From contig NZ_CP061941.1 of assembly GCF_014805825.1 (NCBI RefSeq), positions 1,116,001 to 1,180,000 of the forward strand: a stretch of 64,000 bases of DNA, in the 5' to 3' direction. The notes below the pieces were generated by a model. That model was given only the letters and a program-made list of their open reading frames with translations. It searched no databases and was not told the DNA's origin. The translations under genes and the position numbers were made by a program. Each line of letters begins with the position of its first letter. Position 1 is the first letter of the stretch. The stretch comes from Marinomonas algicola. GTDB lineage: Bacteria; Pseudomonadota; Gammaproteobacteria; Pseudomonadales; Marinomonadaceae. Below, in pieces: positions 1-9,329 of this stretch.

Positions 1-683
1 ATCAAAGCAATCCACATACACATTGATAGGCCTTTTTTGGCCATTTGTTGGTGTTGTTTTTTGAGTAAATAATACGCACAGACTCCAGCTACGACAAAGG
101 TGGCGGTGATAAAGCTGGCTGTTAGCATATGAGTGAATCGATAGGGCATAGATGGGTTGAAAATAACATCATACCAACTGGCTACTTCGAACTTTCCATC
201 AACCATAATATGACCGGCAGGCGTATGCATCCAAGAGTTGGCTACTATGATCCAAAAAGCGGATATCCAAGTGCCTATTGCCACGACTATCGTAGAAAAA
301 AAGTGCATTTTAGGACTGACTCGTTGCCAACCAAATAACATCACACCGAGGAAACCCGCTTCTAAGAAGAATGCTGTTAACACTTCGTAGGCCATTAAAG
401 GCCCTAATACAGCGCCTGTAAGTTCAGAGAATACTGAGAAATTTGTACCAAATTCATAAGATAAAACAATGCCTGAAACGACGCCCATACCAAATGTAAT
501 AGCAAAGGGCTTTATCCAGAACTTGGCTAACTGAAGGTAAATAGGGTTGTGGGTTTTCAGCCATAACCCTTCCCATATCGCAATTAAAGTGGCTAAGCCA
601 ATGGTTATGCTAGGAAAGATAATGTGGAAACTCACAGTAAAAGCAAATTGGATTCGAGATAGAATAGCGACATCAAGTTCCAT
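1..683 (-). CDS. cydA: Cytochrome bd-type ubiquinol oxidase subunit I, N-terminal part
   Basis: Partial gene running off the left edge; about 227 N-terminal residues are visible. The translation starts MELDVAILSRIQFAFTVSFH and continues with the membrane segments typical of CydA/CioA. His20 matches the conserved haem b595 ligand near residue 19 of the family, and a second conserved His lies in FTHMLTASF near residue 190. The family is a membrane quinol oxidase that reduces O2 to water without proton pumping. The SFHIIFPSITIGL stretch resembles the cyanide-insensitive (CioA) branch, but the Q-loop that would decide this is outside the window. subunit II (cydB) would be expected to the left. 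A 33-codon ORF lies 54 bases upstream on the same strand, and an FNR-like site lies beyond it. Confidence 0.93.
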   Translation of the reverse strand, partial: MELDVAILSRIQFAFTVSFHIIFPSITIGLATLIAIWEGLWLKTHNPIYLQLAKFWIKPFAITFGMGVVSGIVLSYEFGTNFSVFSELTGAVLGPLMAYEVLTAFFLEAGFLGVMLFGWQRVSPKMHFFSTIVVAIGTWISAFWIIVANSWMHTPAGHIMVDGKFEVASWYDVIFNPSMPYRFTHMLTASFITATFVVAGVCAYYLLKKQHQQMAKKGLSMCMWIAL

Positions 684-737
684 GGTCCGGCCTGCTGAGT
701 TAAGTTGTGGATAGTATTATGAACGAAGTAGGGTGTA

Positions 738-839
738 TTACACACGCTTCTTGATTGCTGCAACCATACTCGGGATAAGTGCCAAGCAAATAATGCTGCT
801 AATTGTGATGATTTCCATCAATAGAATGTCGTTGTTCAT
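738..839 (-). CDS. Small single-membrane-segment protein upstream of cydA (33 aa)
   Basis: A short ORF on the cydA strand starts ATG at 839 and ends TAA at 738. The protein begins MNNDILLMEIITISSI, has one hydrophobic segment (about residues 5-26) and ends in a basic AAIKKRV tail. A GAGG ribosome-binding-like sequence lies about ten bases before the ATG. Size and shape resemble the small accessory subunits of bd oxidases (CydX is about 37 aa, CydH about 29 aa), but those are not normally encoded before subunit I and I see no sequence match to them. The link to the oxidase is inferred from position only. Confidence 0.45.
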   Translation of the reverse strand: MNNDILLMEIITISSIICLALIPSMVAAIKKRV

Positions 840-868
840 GTGGTTTGGCCTCGCTAATTAAAAAAGTA

Positions 869-882
869 TTGAGTTGGATCAA
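869..882. promoter_or_regulatory. FNR/Anr-like binding site
   Basis: TTGAGTTGGATCAA matches the FNR consensus TTGAT-N4-ATCAA at nine of ten defined positions. It lies between the cydA unit and the divergent kinase gene, a sensible place for oxygen-responsive control of a terminal oxidase. Its centre is about 37 bases before the ATG of the 33-aa ORF, so a class II promoter on that strand would start inside that ORF. Confidence 0.5.
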
Positions 883-976
883 TTTTTGTATGGTTATAAG
901 AGCAAAACTTAGGCCACTTTTTTATTTTAGTTAGTGCATTGAATTTAAAGGCTTTTTAATTTTAACAATGAAATGT

Positions 977-993
977 TGTAAACTTAATTTACA
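977..993. promoter_or_regulatory. Palindrome before the sensor kinase gene
   Basis: TGTAAACTTAATTTACA is a perfect inverted repeat (6-5-6) about 45 bases before the kinase start. It has the size and symmetry of a dimeric regulator's operator. The regulator is unknown. Confidence 0.35.
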
Positions 994-1037
994 CTTTTTG
1001 CGTATTTAGTCATCTTACTGTCAATGAGGTTTACGTT

Positions 1038-2978
1038 TTGACTTTATCATTTGTTTTTGAAGTGGCTATGTTAAGCACCAGTGTGATTGGTGTTTTGGTT
1101 GCTGGTTGGATGCTTTGGCGAGCTCGCTTACAAAGAGATCTGCAAGCCTTGTCAGGCTTCGCCATTATGATGGCTGTGTGGTGTTTAGGTCATAGTGCGC
1201 TTTTTCATGGGTTATCGGCTCTGGGGGTTAAATTAATTTTAGCAAACCCTTTGATGCCAACTTTCTTTTTGCATTTTGCTACTGCATTTGTGAAAACAGG
1301 TATTTCATCACCTTTATGGTTGCGGGTGTTATACCAAAGACTGCCTTGGATCTACCTTACTAGTATTGGCGTTGTGCTATTAAGTTGGTTTGTTGGCGCA
1401 GGAGATGTGCGCTCATCGCACACCATGGACGCCTTTTTTATTTTTACAGAAACGGGCTGGTTTAATTTAGCTTATACGGTTTTTATTGGTGTATTGGCCC
1501 ATGCTGTTTTGTTGTATGGATGGCGACGTCATACTGGTAATAAGCGCCGCTCTATTCTGGTTATTTTTGGTGTGGCCGCATGGGGGCTGACCTTAGCGAC
1601 AAGCTTTGTTTTCCCTTACTTTGGTATTGATTGGTTCCCTTATCCAATGCTGCTGTTGCCTTCTTATTTGCTTTTGCTTGTGTACGCCGTTTTAAGGTAC
1701 AAAATTCTATCGGTTAATGCGTTTGCAAATCGTGCCTTACTTTGGTTGGCTATGATGCTGGTGGTTTTATGCGTTATGGCTTTAGCGAGTGTTATCTCTG
1801 GTCAATTTGGCTCGCAAGGGCTGGCGAATGTTCCAGTGTGGCAGTTGTGGTTGTATTCTGTAGTCATTTTGTTAGTGGCTACTTTTACTTATGCTCCTCT
1901 AAATAGGTTGGTGGCTCGCTTAGTCTATCCAGGTTCAAGGTTAACAGAATCTATTTTGGAGTCTTGGTCAAATCTATTGAAGAAAGCGATGACGTGGGAT
2001 GAGTTAATAGAGACAGGTGAGACCATTTTAAGTCATCAATTAGGTCAAAAAGTAGTTGTTTCTATTGTGCTTGATGCGCCTTTGAATCATCCACCTGTTG
2101 TGAGTGACATTGAGGATGGGGGTAATGATTATCAAAGAGATTTGTTTCACGCTCAGTCAAAAATGCAGGTTTACAAGGGGAAGCCAGGATGGCAATTTAG
2201 TTTACATGGATGGGAGGAGGCGAGTCCGAGCCAGAGGCTAGCCGCTGAGGTATTTGGCTCACTTTTCTCAACTCAGTGTGGTCTTCTTGAACAGTCCTTG
2301 GCGCTTGCTGAAGCCGTTAAAGAGCGTTTAAGTGAGCGCCATTTAGTTGAGCTAGGTGGGTTATCGGCGGCAATGGCGCACGAATTACGTAATCCGTTAA
2401 ATATTATCTCTATGGCGGCTCATGGAGCGGCACCAGAAACAAAACGACATATTCAAACTCAGCTCGTTCGAGCCGATCGATTAATTCAGGACATGTTGAT
2501 TTATTCAGGTAAATTGACAGTGCAAAAAAAAACCATCACTTTGCTACCGTTAATCTCTTCTATCGTTACTCAAACCGATATGGCAGGTGTCGATTGCGAT
2601 ATTCAGGTGGAACCAAGCTTGAATGTGGAGGCGGATATTCACAGACTTCAACAAGTGGTTGTCAATTTGTTGGAGAACGCGGTTTCCTTTTTACGAAATC
2701 AAGATGGCCGTCGTCTATTGATTGAGGCATTAACGTCGTCTGATAGGCAGAATGTGTTAATACGGATACACAATAATGGTCCTGTATTAGATGATAGTTT
2801 AACCTCAGAAACCTTGTTTAGACCCTTTGTCTCTAAGCGTGCTGGTGGCAGTGGTCTAGGTTTGGCGATTGTGAAGAGAATTATGGATGCTCATAACGGT
2901 ACTGTGCAGCATAGAATCGATTTGAATTGGCCTGTCACTTTTGAACTGATGTTTCCGATCCACTCTCGGTCGGCCTAG
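1038..2978 (+). CDS. Membrane sensor histidine kinase (NtrB-like catalytic core)
   Basis: 646 residues. The first ~290 residues hold about seven or more hydrophobic segments with no large extracellular domain, so the signal is probably membrane-borne or respiratory. A poorly defined linker (possibly GAF-like, about 300-420) follows. The dimerisation box reads AMAHELRNPLNII with phospho-acceptor His448; the N box (ENAVSF, ~546) and G box (GSGLGLAIVKR, ~603) of the ATPase domain are present. The TTG start is supported by a GAGG eight bases upstream; no ATG has as good a site. The next gene, 23 bases on, encodes its likely partner regulator. The architecture resembles PrsK-type kinases, but the stimulus cannot be named. 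Divergence from the bd oxidase genes suggests, but does not prove, a respiratory role. Confidence 0.85.
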   Translation: MTLSFVFEVAMLSTSVIGVLVAGWMLWRARLQRDLQALSGFAIMMAVWCLGHSALFHGLSALGVKLILANPLMPTFFLHFATAFVKTGISSPLWLRVLYQRLPWIYLTSIGVVLLSWFVGAGDVRSSHTMDAFFIFTETGWFNLAYTVFIGVLAHAVLLYGWRRHTGNKRRSILVIFGVAAWGLTLATSFVFPYFGIDWFPYPMLLLPSYLLLLVYAVLRYKILSVNAFANRALLWLAMMLVVLCVMALASVISGQFGSQGLANVPVWQLWLYSVVILLVATFTYAPLNRLVARLVYPGSRLTESILESWSNLLKKAMTWDELIETGETILSHQLGQKVVVSIVLDAPLNHPPVVSDIEDGGNDYQRDLFHAQSKMQVYKGKPGWQFSLHGWEEASPSQRLAAEVFGSLFSTQCGLLEQSLALAEAVKERLSERHLVELGGLSAAMAHELRNPLNIISMAAHGAAPETKRHIQTQLVRADRLIQDMLIYSGKLTVQKKTITLLPLISSIVTQTDMAGVDCDIQVEPSLNVEADIHRLQQVVVNLLENAVSFLRNQDGRRLLIEALTSSDRQNVLIRIHNNGPVLDDSLTSETLFRPFVSKRAGGSGLGLAIVKRIMDAHNGTVQHRIDLNWPVTFELMFPIHSRSA

Positions 2979-3001
2979 TTATCTTATTTAAGGAAGTTGT
3001 T

Positions 3002-4405
3002 ATGAGTCTTGGGAAAATATTGTTGGTAGATGACGAGCCTGCTTTTTGTGAGTTGGCATCATCTTGGTTGACGAGTAGTGGTTATGATGTTGTCACTGCA
3101 GGCCAATCAGATAAAGCCTTCTCTGTTTTAGACACCTTTGATGCTGATTTGGTGTTATTGGATTTGTCATTACCTCCAGAATTTGATCCACAAGTGACGT
3201 TGGCAAATATTCAGAAATTTGGTGCTCGTCCAGTTATTATTATTACTGGGCATGCTGAGAGAGAGTTGGCTTTAGAGGCCATTTCTCAAGGTGCTTGGGA
3301 TTTTATTGCGAAACCAATTGATCCAGACTTATTGGCTGTTGTGGTTAAGCGCGCGGTGAGTAAGCATGTATTAGAAAAAGAGTTGGCACTGGTTAAGCAA
3401 ACGATCACGCCGAAAAAAGACGCCAGTGATTTTATTGGGTGCTCTGCTAATGCACAACAGGTTCGAGCACTCATTGAAAGGATTGCACCAACCGATGTTC
3501 GAGTATTGGTGACTGGGCCTTCTGGGACGGGAAAAGAAGTTATTTCAAGGACAATTCATGAATTAAGTCGACGCTCTGGTGATTCATTTGTGTCGGTGCA
3601 TTGTGGCGCGATACCAGCTGATTTACTTGAAAGTGAGCTTTTTGGCTATACGAAAGGTGCCTTTACTGGCGCAGAAAAAGACAAGCAAGGGTTGTTGGCT
3701 TTAGCGGATAAGGGGACGTTATTTTTGGATGAAATAGGCGAGATGCCTTTGCCTATGCAAGTCAAATTGTTACGAGTTCTTCAAGAGGGTACGTACTTTC
3801 CTGTTGGTGGTCGTGACGAAAAGTCGATAGATGTAAGAGTGATTTCTGCTACTAATGCTGATTTAGTGAGTAAAATTGCCGCCGGCGGATTTAGAGAGGA
3901 TTTATTTTATCGAATCAAAGGCATTAATATAGAAACCAAACCACTTGATGAAAGATTGGAAGATGTCTCTATTTTAGTGCCAAGTTTTCTGCAGCAGCTT
4001 TCCCATAGGCATAAGCAAACTTATTCTTTATCTGAAGAGGCGTTAGATTGGTTTCGGCAACAGCGATGGCCTGGTAATGTGAGGGAGTTGAAAAATGCTC
4101 TAGATAGTGTGGTCTCTATTGCTCGCGATGGAGAGGTGACCTTATCTGATATTGCGTTGTTGTATCCCGATAAGGTTTCTGAAAATAACAGTGAGCTAAT
4201 TGAAGCGTCTACATTCAGAGCAAGGCCCACAAGCTCCAGCCATGCCAACTTGGATACCTCTATGGAAGAGCAAGTAAAGCAATTAGAAATACAGTTAATT
4301 AGAATGGCTTTAGATTTCCATAAAGGAAACCGTAGCCAGGCCGCTCGTCAGTTAGGTTTGTCTAGGCAAGGTCTCATTAATAAGAGTGAGCGTTATGGCT
4401 TATAA
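3002..4405 (+). CDS. Sigma-54-dependent response regulator (NtrC family)
   Basis: 467 residues with the three NtrC modules in order. The receiver has the acidic pair Asp10/Asp11, phospho-acceptor Asp54, Thr82 and Lys104. The AAA+ domain has Walker A GPSGTGKE (172-179), the sigma-54 contact loop GAFTGA (219-224) and a Walker B ending FLDEIGEMP (~241-249). A Fis-type helix-turn-helix closes the protein (NRSQAARQLGLSRQGL). All residues for phosphorylation, ATP hydrolysis and sigma-54 activation are present, so it should be functional. It follows the histidine kinase by 23 bases and is its likely cognate. Targets are unknown; I saw no convincing -24/-12 promoter in the adjacent intergenic regions. 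The PrsR/ZraR-like architecture does not fix the pathway. Confidence 0.9.
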   Translation: MSLGKILLVDDEPAFCELASSWLTSSGYDVVTAGQSDKAFSVLDTFDADLVLLDLSLPPEFDPQVTLANIQKFGARPVIIITGHAERELALEAISQGAWDFIAKPIDPDLLAVVVKRAVSKHVLEKELALVKQTITPKKDASDFIGCSANAQQVRALIERIAPTDVRVLVTGPSGTGKEVISRTIHELSRRSGDSFVSVHCGAIPADLLESELFGYTKGAFTGAEKDKQGLLALADKGTLFLDEIGEMPLPMQVKLLRVLQEGTYFPVGGRDEKSIDVRVISATNADLVSKIAAGGFREDLFYRIKGINIETKPLDERLEDVSILVPSFLQQLSHRHKQTYSLSEEALDWFRQQRWPGNVRELKNALDSVVSIARDGEVTLSDIALLYPDKVSENNSELIEASTFRARPTSSSHANLDTSMEEQVKQLEIQLIRMALDFHKGNRSQAARQLGLSRQGLINKSERYGL

Positions 4406-4426
4406 AATTAAATCAGTGTTTGATAA

Positions 4427-5764
4427 TTAACCGGTGACTTCGCATTCAAGTGTTCCGTCTTCAACTCTAACTTGAATTGAGTCGCCTTTGTTAACATCAT
4501 GGATGGAACGAATCACTTGTTTGTTCTTGCTAGGAATGGCATAGCCACGAGATAGAATATTTAAAGGGCTGACAAGGTTGAGTTTTTCAATTAGGTTGCT
4601 GAATGTCTGTTGTTTGTTCACCACGTTTTGTTTTAGAGATTGTTCAAGTCTTACTTGATATTGGTTTAATAGTAATTGATGTTGGGCAAGGTTTTTCTCT
4701 GGTGAAACTTGCAGCAGTCTTTGACATCTATAATCTGTAGAGGTTTTTTGCTTTTCTAATGTCAATTTAACGGACTGAATTAATCGTTGGGTCAATTGAT
4801 CCAGCTGCCTTTGTTGTTGCTCTAGTCTGTCTTTTGGGTGACGCATAGACCGAGTTAAATAATCAACACGTTGTTGGTGTTGTTGAATGTTTTGTTCTAT
4901 TCGATATTTAAGTAGGGCGCTTTGCTGCAAGCATTTATCCATTAGTACTTTTGTGTCTGGGCTGAGCAATTCAGCCGCGGCCGTCGGTGTGGCAGCACGT
5001 ACATCCGCAACAAAATCACAGATTGTAAAGTCAGTTTCATGTCCCACGGCTGAAACGATAGGCGTATTGCTCTGAAAAATTGTTCTCGCTAAAACCTCAT
5101 CGTTAAAGCTCCAAAGGTCTTCTAATGAGCCGCCACCACGGCCAATGACAATAGCGTCAAAATACCCATTAGCGTCGGCTCTATGGAGCTGTTTTATGAG
5201 GTTTTCAGCACTGCCACTGCCTTGCACTATGGATGGAAAAAGAGTGAGCTCAGTTAACGGAAAGCGTCGCTTAAACGCCGTGATCATGTCTCGGATGACG
5301 GCACCTGTTGGTGAGGTAATAAGGGCGACTCGTGCAGGCATGTTTGGTAACGGTTTTTTAGTCTCGGAGTCAAATAATCCCTCAGATTTGAGTGTGTTTT
5401 TTAATCGTTCAAAGGCAAGTTGAAGAGCGCCTTCACCAGCTGATTCCATTGATTCAACTGAAAGTTGGCAATCACCTCTAGGCCCATAAAAAGTGACTTT
5501 AGCCCTAAGCCTCACCATGTCGCCTTCTTTAGGTTTAAAACGAACTAAATGGTTTTTATTTTTAAACATGGTGCAGCGAATTTGAGACTTGTCGTCTTTC
5601 AGGGAAAAATACCAATGTCCTGAACCAGGGCGAGCCAAATTAGAGATTTCTCCTTCCACTAAAATCCACGGTAAACTGGCCTCAAGTAACTGTTGTATTT
5701 GTCTATTTAGACTAGATACGGTGAAAGCAGCTTCCTTACTAGGAGAACGGGTAAAATAATTCAT
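4427..5764 (-). CDS. xseA: Exodeoxyribonuclease VII large subunit
   Basis: 445 residues, close to the usual 450-460. The N-terminal OB-fold (about 15-110) includes the family stretch LVEGEISNLARPGSGHWYFS. The central catalytic region has RVALITSPTGAVIRDM and IVIGRGGGSLEDLWSFNDE, both hallmarks of XseA, followed by VSAVGHETDFTICDFVADVR. A long coiled-coil segment (about 270-400) and the terminal NILSRGYAI motif complete the match. With the small subunit XseB (not in the window) it degrades single-stranded DNA. It is convergent with the response regulator (22 bases apart) and divergent from guaB, with a 94-base shared promoter region. Confidence 0.97.
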   Translation of the reverse strand: MNYFTRSPSKEAAFTVSSLNRQIQQLLEASLPWILVEGEISNLARPGSGHWYFSLKDDKSQIRCTMFKNKNHLVRFKPKEGDMVRLRAKVTFYGPRGDCQLSVESMESAGEGALQLAFERLKNTLKSEGLFDSETKKPLPNMPARVALITSPTGAVIRDMITAFKRRFPLTELTLFPSIVQGSGSAENLIKQLHRADANGYFDAIVIGRGGGSLEDLWSFNDEVLARTIFQSNTPIVSAVGHETDFTICDFVADVRAATPTAAAELLSPDTKVLMDKCLQQSALLKYRIEQNIQQHQQRVDYLTRSMRHPKDRLEQQQRQLDQLTQRLIQSVKLTLEKQKTSTDYRCQRLLQVSPEKNLAQHQLLLNQYQVRLEQSLKQNVVNKQQTFSNLIEKLNLVSPLNILSRGYAIPSKNKQVIRSIHDVNKGDSIQVRVEDGTLECEVTG

Positions 5765-5858
5765 TAATCTCTCGTACTTTTGATTTACCGATAGGGACTA
5801 TTCAGATAGAATTACGTGCCATCTTAAACCCTCTAGTTGGCATTGGAAACACTTTATT

Positions 5859-7328
5859 ATGTTACGAATTGCGCAAGAAGCTTTAACGTTTGATGACGTT
5901 TTGCTTATCCCTGGCTATTCCGAAGTCCTTCCTAAGGACGTTAGCCTAAAAACTCGTATTAGCAAAGATATAGAACTGAATTTGCCACTTGCATCAGCAG
6001 CAATGGATACGGTTACTGAATACCGTATGGCGATTGCTCTTGCTCAGGAAGGTGGAATTGGTTTTATCCACAAGAATCTTACCGTTGAAGAACAAGCCGC
6101 CGAAGTACGTCGCGTAAAAAAGTACGAATCCGGTATTGTTCGTGATCCTGTGACAATTAATCCAACCGCTTCTGTTCGCGAACTGGTTCAATTAACTTCA
6201 AGCTACAATATTTCAGGCGTTCCTGTTGTGGAAGGCGATAAGCTTGTTGGTATTGTAACCAGCCGTGATGTTCGTTTTGTTAAAGATTTTGAAAAGTCTG
6301 TTGCTGATATTATGACGCCTAAAGAGCGTTTGGTTACAGTGCTTGAAGGTGCTTCATCTGGTTCCGTTCGAAAATTACTTCATGAACACCGTATTGAAAA
6401 AGTATTAGTGGTTAATGATCAGTTCGAATTGCGAGGAATGCATACTGTAACAGACATCGATAAAGCAACCGCTTATCCACACGCTTGTAAAGACAGTGAA
6501 GGTCGTCTTCGCGTTGGTGCGGCTGTTGGTACGGGTGCCGATACATCAGATCGAGTTAAGGCATTAGTAGACGCTGGCGTTGATGTCATTGTTGTTGATA
6601 CGGCGCATGGTCACTCTAAAGGTGTTATTGAGCGTGTTCGTTGGGTAAAAGAAAATTTTCCTCACGTTCAGGTGATTGGCGGAAATATTGCTACGGCTGA
6701 AGCGGCGATAGCATTAGCAGAAGCGGGTGCAGACGGCGTTAAAGTTGGTATTGGTCCAGGCTCAATTTGTACTACACGTATTATTTCTGGCGTTGGTGTA
6801 CCTCAGATTACGGCTGTTGGTAATGTGGCTGAAGCAATGGCGAAATACGATATTCCTGTTATTGCTGATGGTGGTATTCGTTTTTCTGGTGATATTGCTA
6901 AAGCCATTGCAGCCGGTGCCAGTGCTATCATGGTCGGTGGTCTTATGGCTGGTACTGATGAAGCGCCAGGTGAAGTTGTTTTATATCAAGGTCGTTCATT
7001 TAAATCTTATCGTGGTATGGGGTCTTTGGGTGCTATGGCGCAATCTCAAGGGTCAAGTGATCGTTACTTCCAAGATGCGAGCAGTGGCGTTGAAAAACTT
7101 GTGCCAGAAGGTATTGAAGGCCGAGTGCCTTGTAAAGGACCTATGGTTGCGGTAGTTCATCAGTTGATGGGCGGTGTACGTTCTTCAATGGGGTATACAG
7201 GATCAGCAAGTATTGACGACATGCGTACTAAAACTCAGTTCTCTAGAATCACGGGAGCGGGTATGCGTGAGAGTCATGTACATGATGTGACTATTACTAA
7301 AGAAGCACCAAATTACCATGCTGGTTAA
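5859..7328 (+). CDS. guaB: Inosine-5'-monophosphate dehydrogenase
   Basis: 489 residues, standard length. It oxidises IMP to XMP with NAD+, the committed step to GMP. The catalytic loop [13 protein letters not shown] carries the nucleophile Cys304. Two CBS domains are inserted around residues 95-205 ([17 protein letters not shown] is the first). The flap and C-terminal part are intact ([20 protein letters not shown]). guaA follows 92 bases downstream, giving the usual guaBA order, but an intrinsic terminator sits in the gap, so guaA may be only partly co-transcribed. Confidence 0.98.
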   Translation: MLRIAQEALTFDDVLLIPGYSEVLPKDVSLKTRISKDIELNLPLASAAMDTVTEYRMAIALAQEGGIGFIHKNLTVEEQAAEVRRVKKYESGIVRDPVTINPTASVRELVQLTSSYNISGVPVVEGDKLVGIVTSRDVRFVKDFEKSVADIMTPKERLVTVLEGASSGSVRKLLHEHRIEKVLVVNDQFELRGMHTVTDIDKATAYPHACKDSEGRLRVGAAVGTGADTSDRVKALVDAGVDVIVVDTAHGHSKGVIERVRWVKENFPHVQVIGGNIATAEAAIALAEAGADGVKVGIGPGSICTTRIISGVGVPQITAVGNVAEAMAKYDIPVIADGGIRFSGDIAKAIAAGASAIMVGGLMAGTDEAPGEVVLYQGRSFKSYRGMGSLGAMAQSQGSSDRYFQDASSGVEKLVPEGIEGRVPCKGPMVAVVHQLMGGVRSSMGYTGSASIDDMRTKTQFSRITGAGMRESHVHDVTITKEAPNYHAG

Positions 7329-7351
7329 TTTTAAGTAGTTATATGATTTCA

Positions 7352-7379
7352 GATGGGGCTTAGTTGCCCCATCTTTTTT
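7352..7379 (+). terminator. Intrinsic terminator between guaB and guaA
   Basis: GATGGGGC pairs perfectly with GCCCCATC across a six-base loop and is followed by six T. It lies inside the presumed guaBA operon, so it either attenuates or separates the two genes. Confidence 0.8.
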
Positions 7380-7420
7380 ATTGATTAGCCCGATAGAAAG
7401 GGCAAAGGACAGGCTGAATA

Positions 7421-8998
7421 ATGTCTCAAAATATCCACGCTCATAAAATTTTGATTATTGATTTTGGTTCTCAGTATACCCAACTGATTGCACGACGTGT
7501 TCGTGAAATTGGTGTGTATTGCGAAGTTCGTGCTTTTGATATGGACGATCAAGAAGTAAAGGATTTTGATCCTAAAGGTATTATTCTAGCTGGTGGCCCA
7601 GAATCTGTTCCAGAACCTGGGTCGCCTCGAGCTCCTGACGCGGTGTTTAATTTAGGTGTTCCTGTTTTAGGTATTTGTTATGGAATGCAGACCATGGCAG
7701 AGCAAATGGGTGGCAAGGTTGCGGCTTCTGACATTCGTGAGTTTGGTTATGCGCAAATACGTACCCATGATGAGTCTTCTTTATTGCAGGGAATAGAAGA
7801 TCATATTGCTAACAATGGTGTGCCTTTGTTGGACGTTTGGATGAGTCATGGTGATAAAGTGACTACCATGCCTGAAGGCTTTGCCTTGATGGCGTCAACA
7901 GAAAGTTGCCCTATTGCAGGTATGGTGAATGAGTCTAAAAAATTCTACGGTGTTCAGTTTCACCCGGAAGTGACCCATACTAAGCAAGGCGGTCGAATTT
8001 TATCTCGTTTTGTTAAAGATATTTGTGCTTGTGAAACGTTGTGGACACCGGCCAATATTGCTCAAGATGCGATCGAGCGTATGCGTGAACAAATTGGTGA
8101 CAAGAAAGTCTTGTTGGCACTTTCTGGCGGTGTTGACTCTTCCGTGGTCGCGGCTCTATTGCATAAAGCGGTAGGCACTCAATTAACGTGCGTATTTGTT
8201 GATAACGGTTTGTTACGTTTAAACGAAGGCGATCAAGTGATGGCCATGTTTGCTGAAAATATGGGTGTTAAAGTCATTCGCGTTGATGCAGAAGATTTGT
8301 TCTTAGGTAAACTTAATGGGGAATCTGACCCCGAGAAGAAACGTAAGATTATTGGTAACACCTTTATTGAAATCTTTGATGACGAATCGTCTAAGTTAAA
8401 TGAAGTTGAGTTTTTAGCTCAAGGAACCATTTATCCGGATGTGATTGAATCGGCTGCCTCCAAGACAGGTAAAGCTCATGTCATTAAGTCTCACCATAAT
8501 GTGGGTGGTTTACCTGAAGACATGAAAATGGAATTGGTTGAGCCATTACGTGAATTGTTTAAAGACGAAGTGCGAAAGTTGGGTCTTGAATTGGGTTTAC
8601 CGTACGACATGGTTTATCGTCACCCTTTCCCTGGACCTGGTCTAGGCGTTCGTATTCTTGGTGAAGTTAAAAAAGAATACGCCGATATTCTGCGCTTAGC
8701 GGATGCTATTTTTATTGAGGAATTGCGTCGTTCTGGTTGGTATGAAAAAACAAGCCAAGCATTTGCCGTGTTCTTGCCTGTTAAGTCTGTTGGGGTCGTT
8801 GGTGACGGTCGTCGCTATGAATACGTTGTGGCGTTACGTGCCGTTGAAACCATTGATTTCATGACGGCGCGTTGGGCGCATTTGCCATATGAGTTGTTGG
8901 AAACGGTTTCTGGTCGAATTATTAATGAAATTGAACACATCTCTCGTGTGACATACGATGTATCTTCTAAACCACCGGCAACAATTGAGTGGGAATAA
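7421..8998 (+). CDS. guaA: GMP synthase (glutamine-hydrolysing)
   Basis: 525 residues, standard length for the single-chain enzyme that converts XMP to GMP. The class I glutamine amidotransferase domain has the nucleophile Cys86 in GICYGMQTM and the His/Glu pair in [11 protein letters not shown] (~180). The ATP pyrophosphatase domain has the PP-loop LSGGVDSS (~235). The C-terminal dimerisation domain ends KPPATIEWE, the family's conserved end. It works directly after GuaB. A strong terminator follows 46 bases after the stop. Confidence 0.98.
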   Translation: MSQNIHAHKILIIDFGSQYTQLIARRVREIGVYCEVRAFDMDDQEVKDFDPKGIILAGGPESVPEPGSPRAPDAVFNLGVPVLGICYGMQTMAEQMGGKVAASDIREFGYAQIRTHDESSLLQGIEDHIANNGVPLLDVWMSHGDKVTTMPEGFALMASTESCPIAGMVNESKKFYGVQFHPEVTHTKQGGRILSRFVKDICACETLWTPANIAQDAIERMREQIGDKKVLLALSGGVDSSVVAALLHKAVGTQLTCVFVDNGLLRLNEGDQVMAMFAENMGVKVIRVDAEDLFLGKLNGESDPEKKRKIIGNTFIEIFDDESSKLNEVEFLAQGTIYPDVIESAASKTGKAHVIKSHHNVGGLPEDMKMELVEPLRELFKDEVRKLGLELGLPYDMVYRHPFPGPGLGVRILGEVKKEYADILRLADAIFIEELRRSGWYEKTSQAFAVFLPVKSVGVVGDGRRYEYVVALRAVETIDFMTARWAHLPYELLETVSGRIINEIEHISRVTYDVSSKPPATIEWE

Positions 8999-9044
8999 TT
9001 CAGCGTTAGGTAACACCTTGCACTGAACAGCAATAAACACTCCG

Positions 9045-9070
9045 AAGCCCGCTTACTAGCGGGCTTTTTA
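9045..9070 (+). terminator. Intrinsic terminator after guaA
   Basis: AAGCCCGC pairs perfectly with GCGGGCTT around a six-base loop, followed by a run of T. Confidence 0.85.
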
Positions 9071-9126
9071 TGTTAATTAGGCCATTTGGTTCTGGCTAGG
9101 CAGTATAAAGCTATTATCTGCAGTTA

Positions 9127-9264
9127 TTGCGTGTGTATTTTAAATTGGAAGCTAGCAAAAAATTAGAGTTAAGCTTTGTTTTAAATTCAGAAGAAGACAT
9201 TCTTGATGTGACCTCATATCCACATTGCTCAAAATATGGAGTTAAAAGGGTATATACGAACTAA
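9127..9264 (+). CDS. Possible small ORF or gene remnant (45 codons)
   Basis: In the 263-base gap between the guaA terminator and sfsA, one frame is open from just after a stop at 9106 to TAA at 9264. It could start at TTG 9127 or GTG 9133. The C-terminal end reads YPHCSKYGVKRVYTN and is followed 16 bases later by a terminator-like hairpin, which argues that something is transcribed here. There is no clear ribosome binding site and I do not recognise the product. It may be a remnant or a short untranslated RNA. Confidence 0.2.
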   Translation: MRVYFKLEASKKLELSFVLNSEEDILDVTSYPHCSKYGVKRVYTN

Positions 9265-9280
9265 ATAGTTGTTGTTTATG

Positions 9281-9305
9281 GTCGCATCATATTGCGGCTT
9301 TTTTA
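9281..9305 (+). terminator. Terminator-like hairpin before sfsA
   Basis: GTCGCA pairs with TGCGGC (one G-U pair) across a six-base loop, followed by seven T. It ends about 25 bases before the sfsA start, so it would end whatever is transcribed from the preceding gap. Confidence 0.6.
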
Positions 9306-9329
9306 TAATTGAAATGAGAGTGACATGTT

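Noticed and set aside
129..338. 69-codon ORF on the + strand
   Set aside because: It is antisense to the well-supported cydA gene, which has clear family sequence on the minus strand.
6727..7155. 142-codon ORF on the + strand inside guaB
   Set aside because: Hydrophobic, repetitive translation with no domain; it is a shifted frame of the guaB coding sequence.
7352..7379. Riboswitch or leader control before guaA
   Set aside because: Only one small hairpin with a T-run, with no purine riboswitch core; called a terminator.
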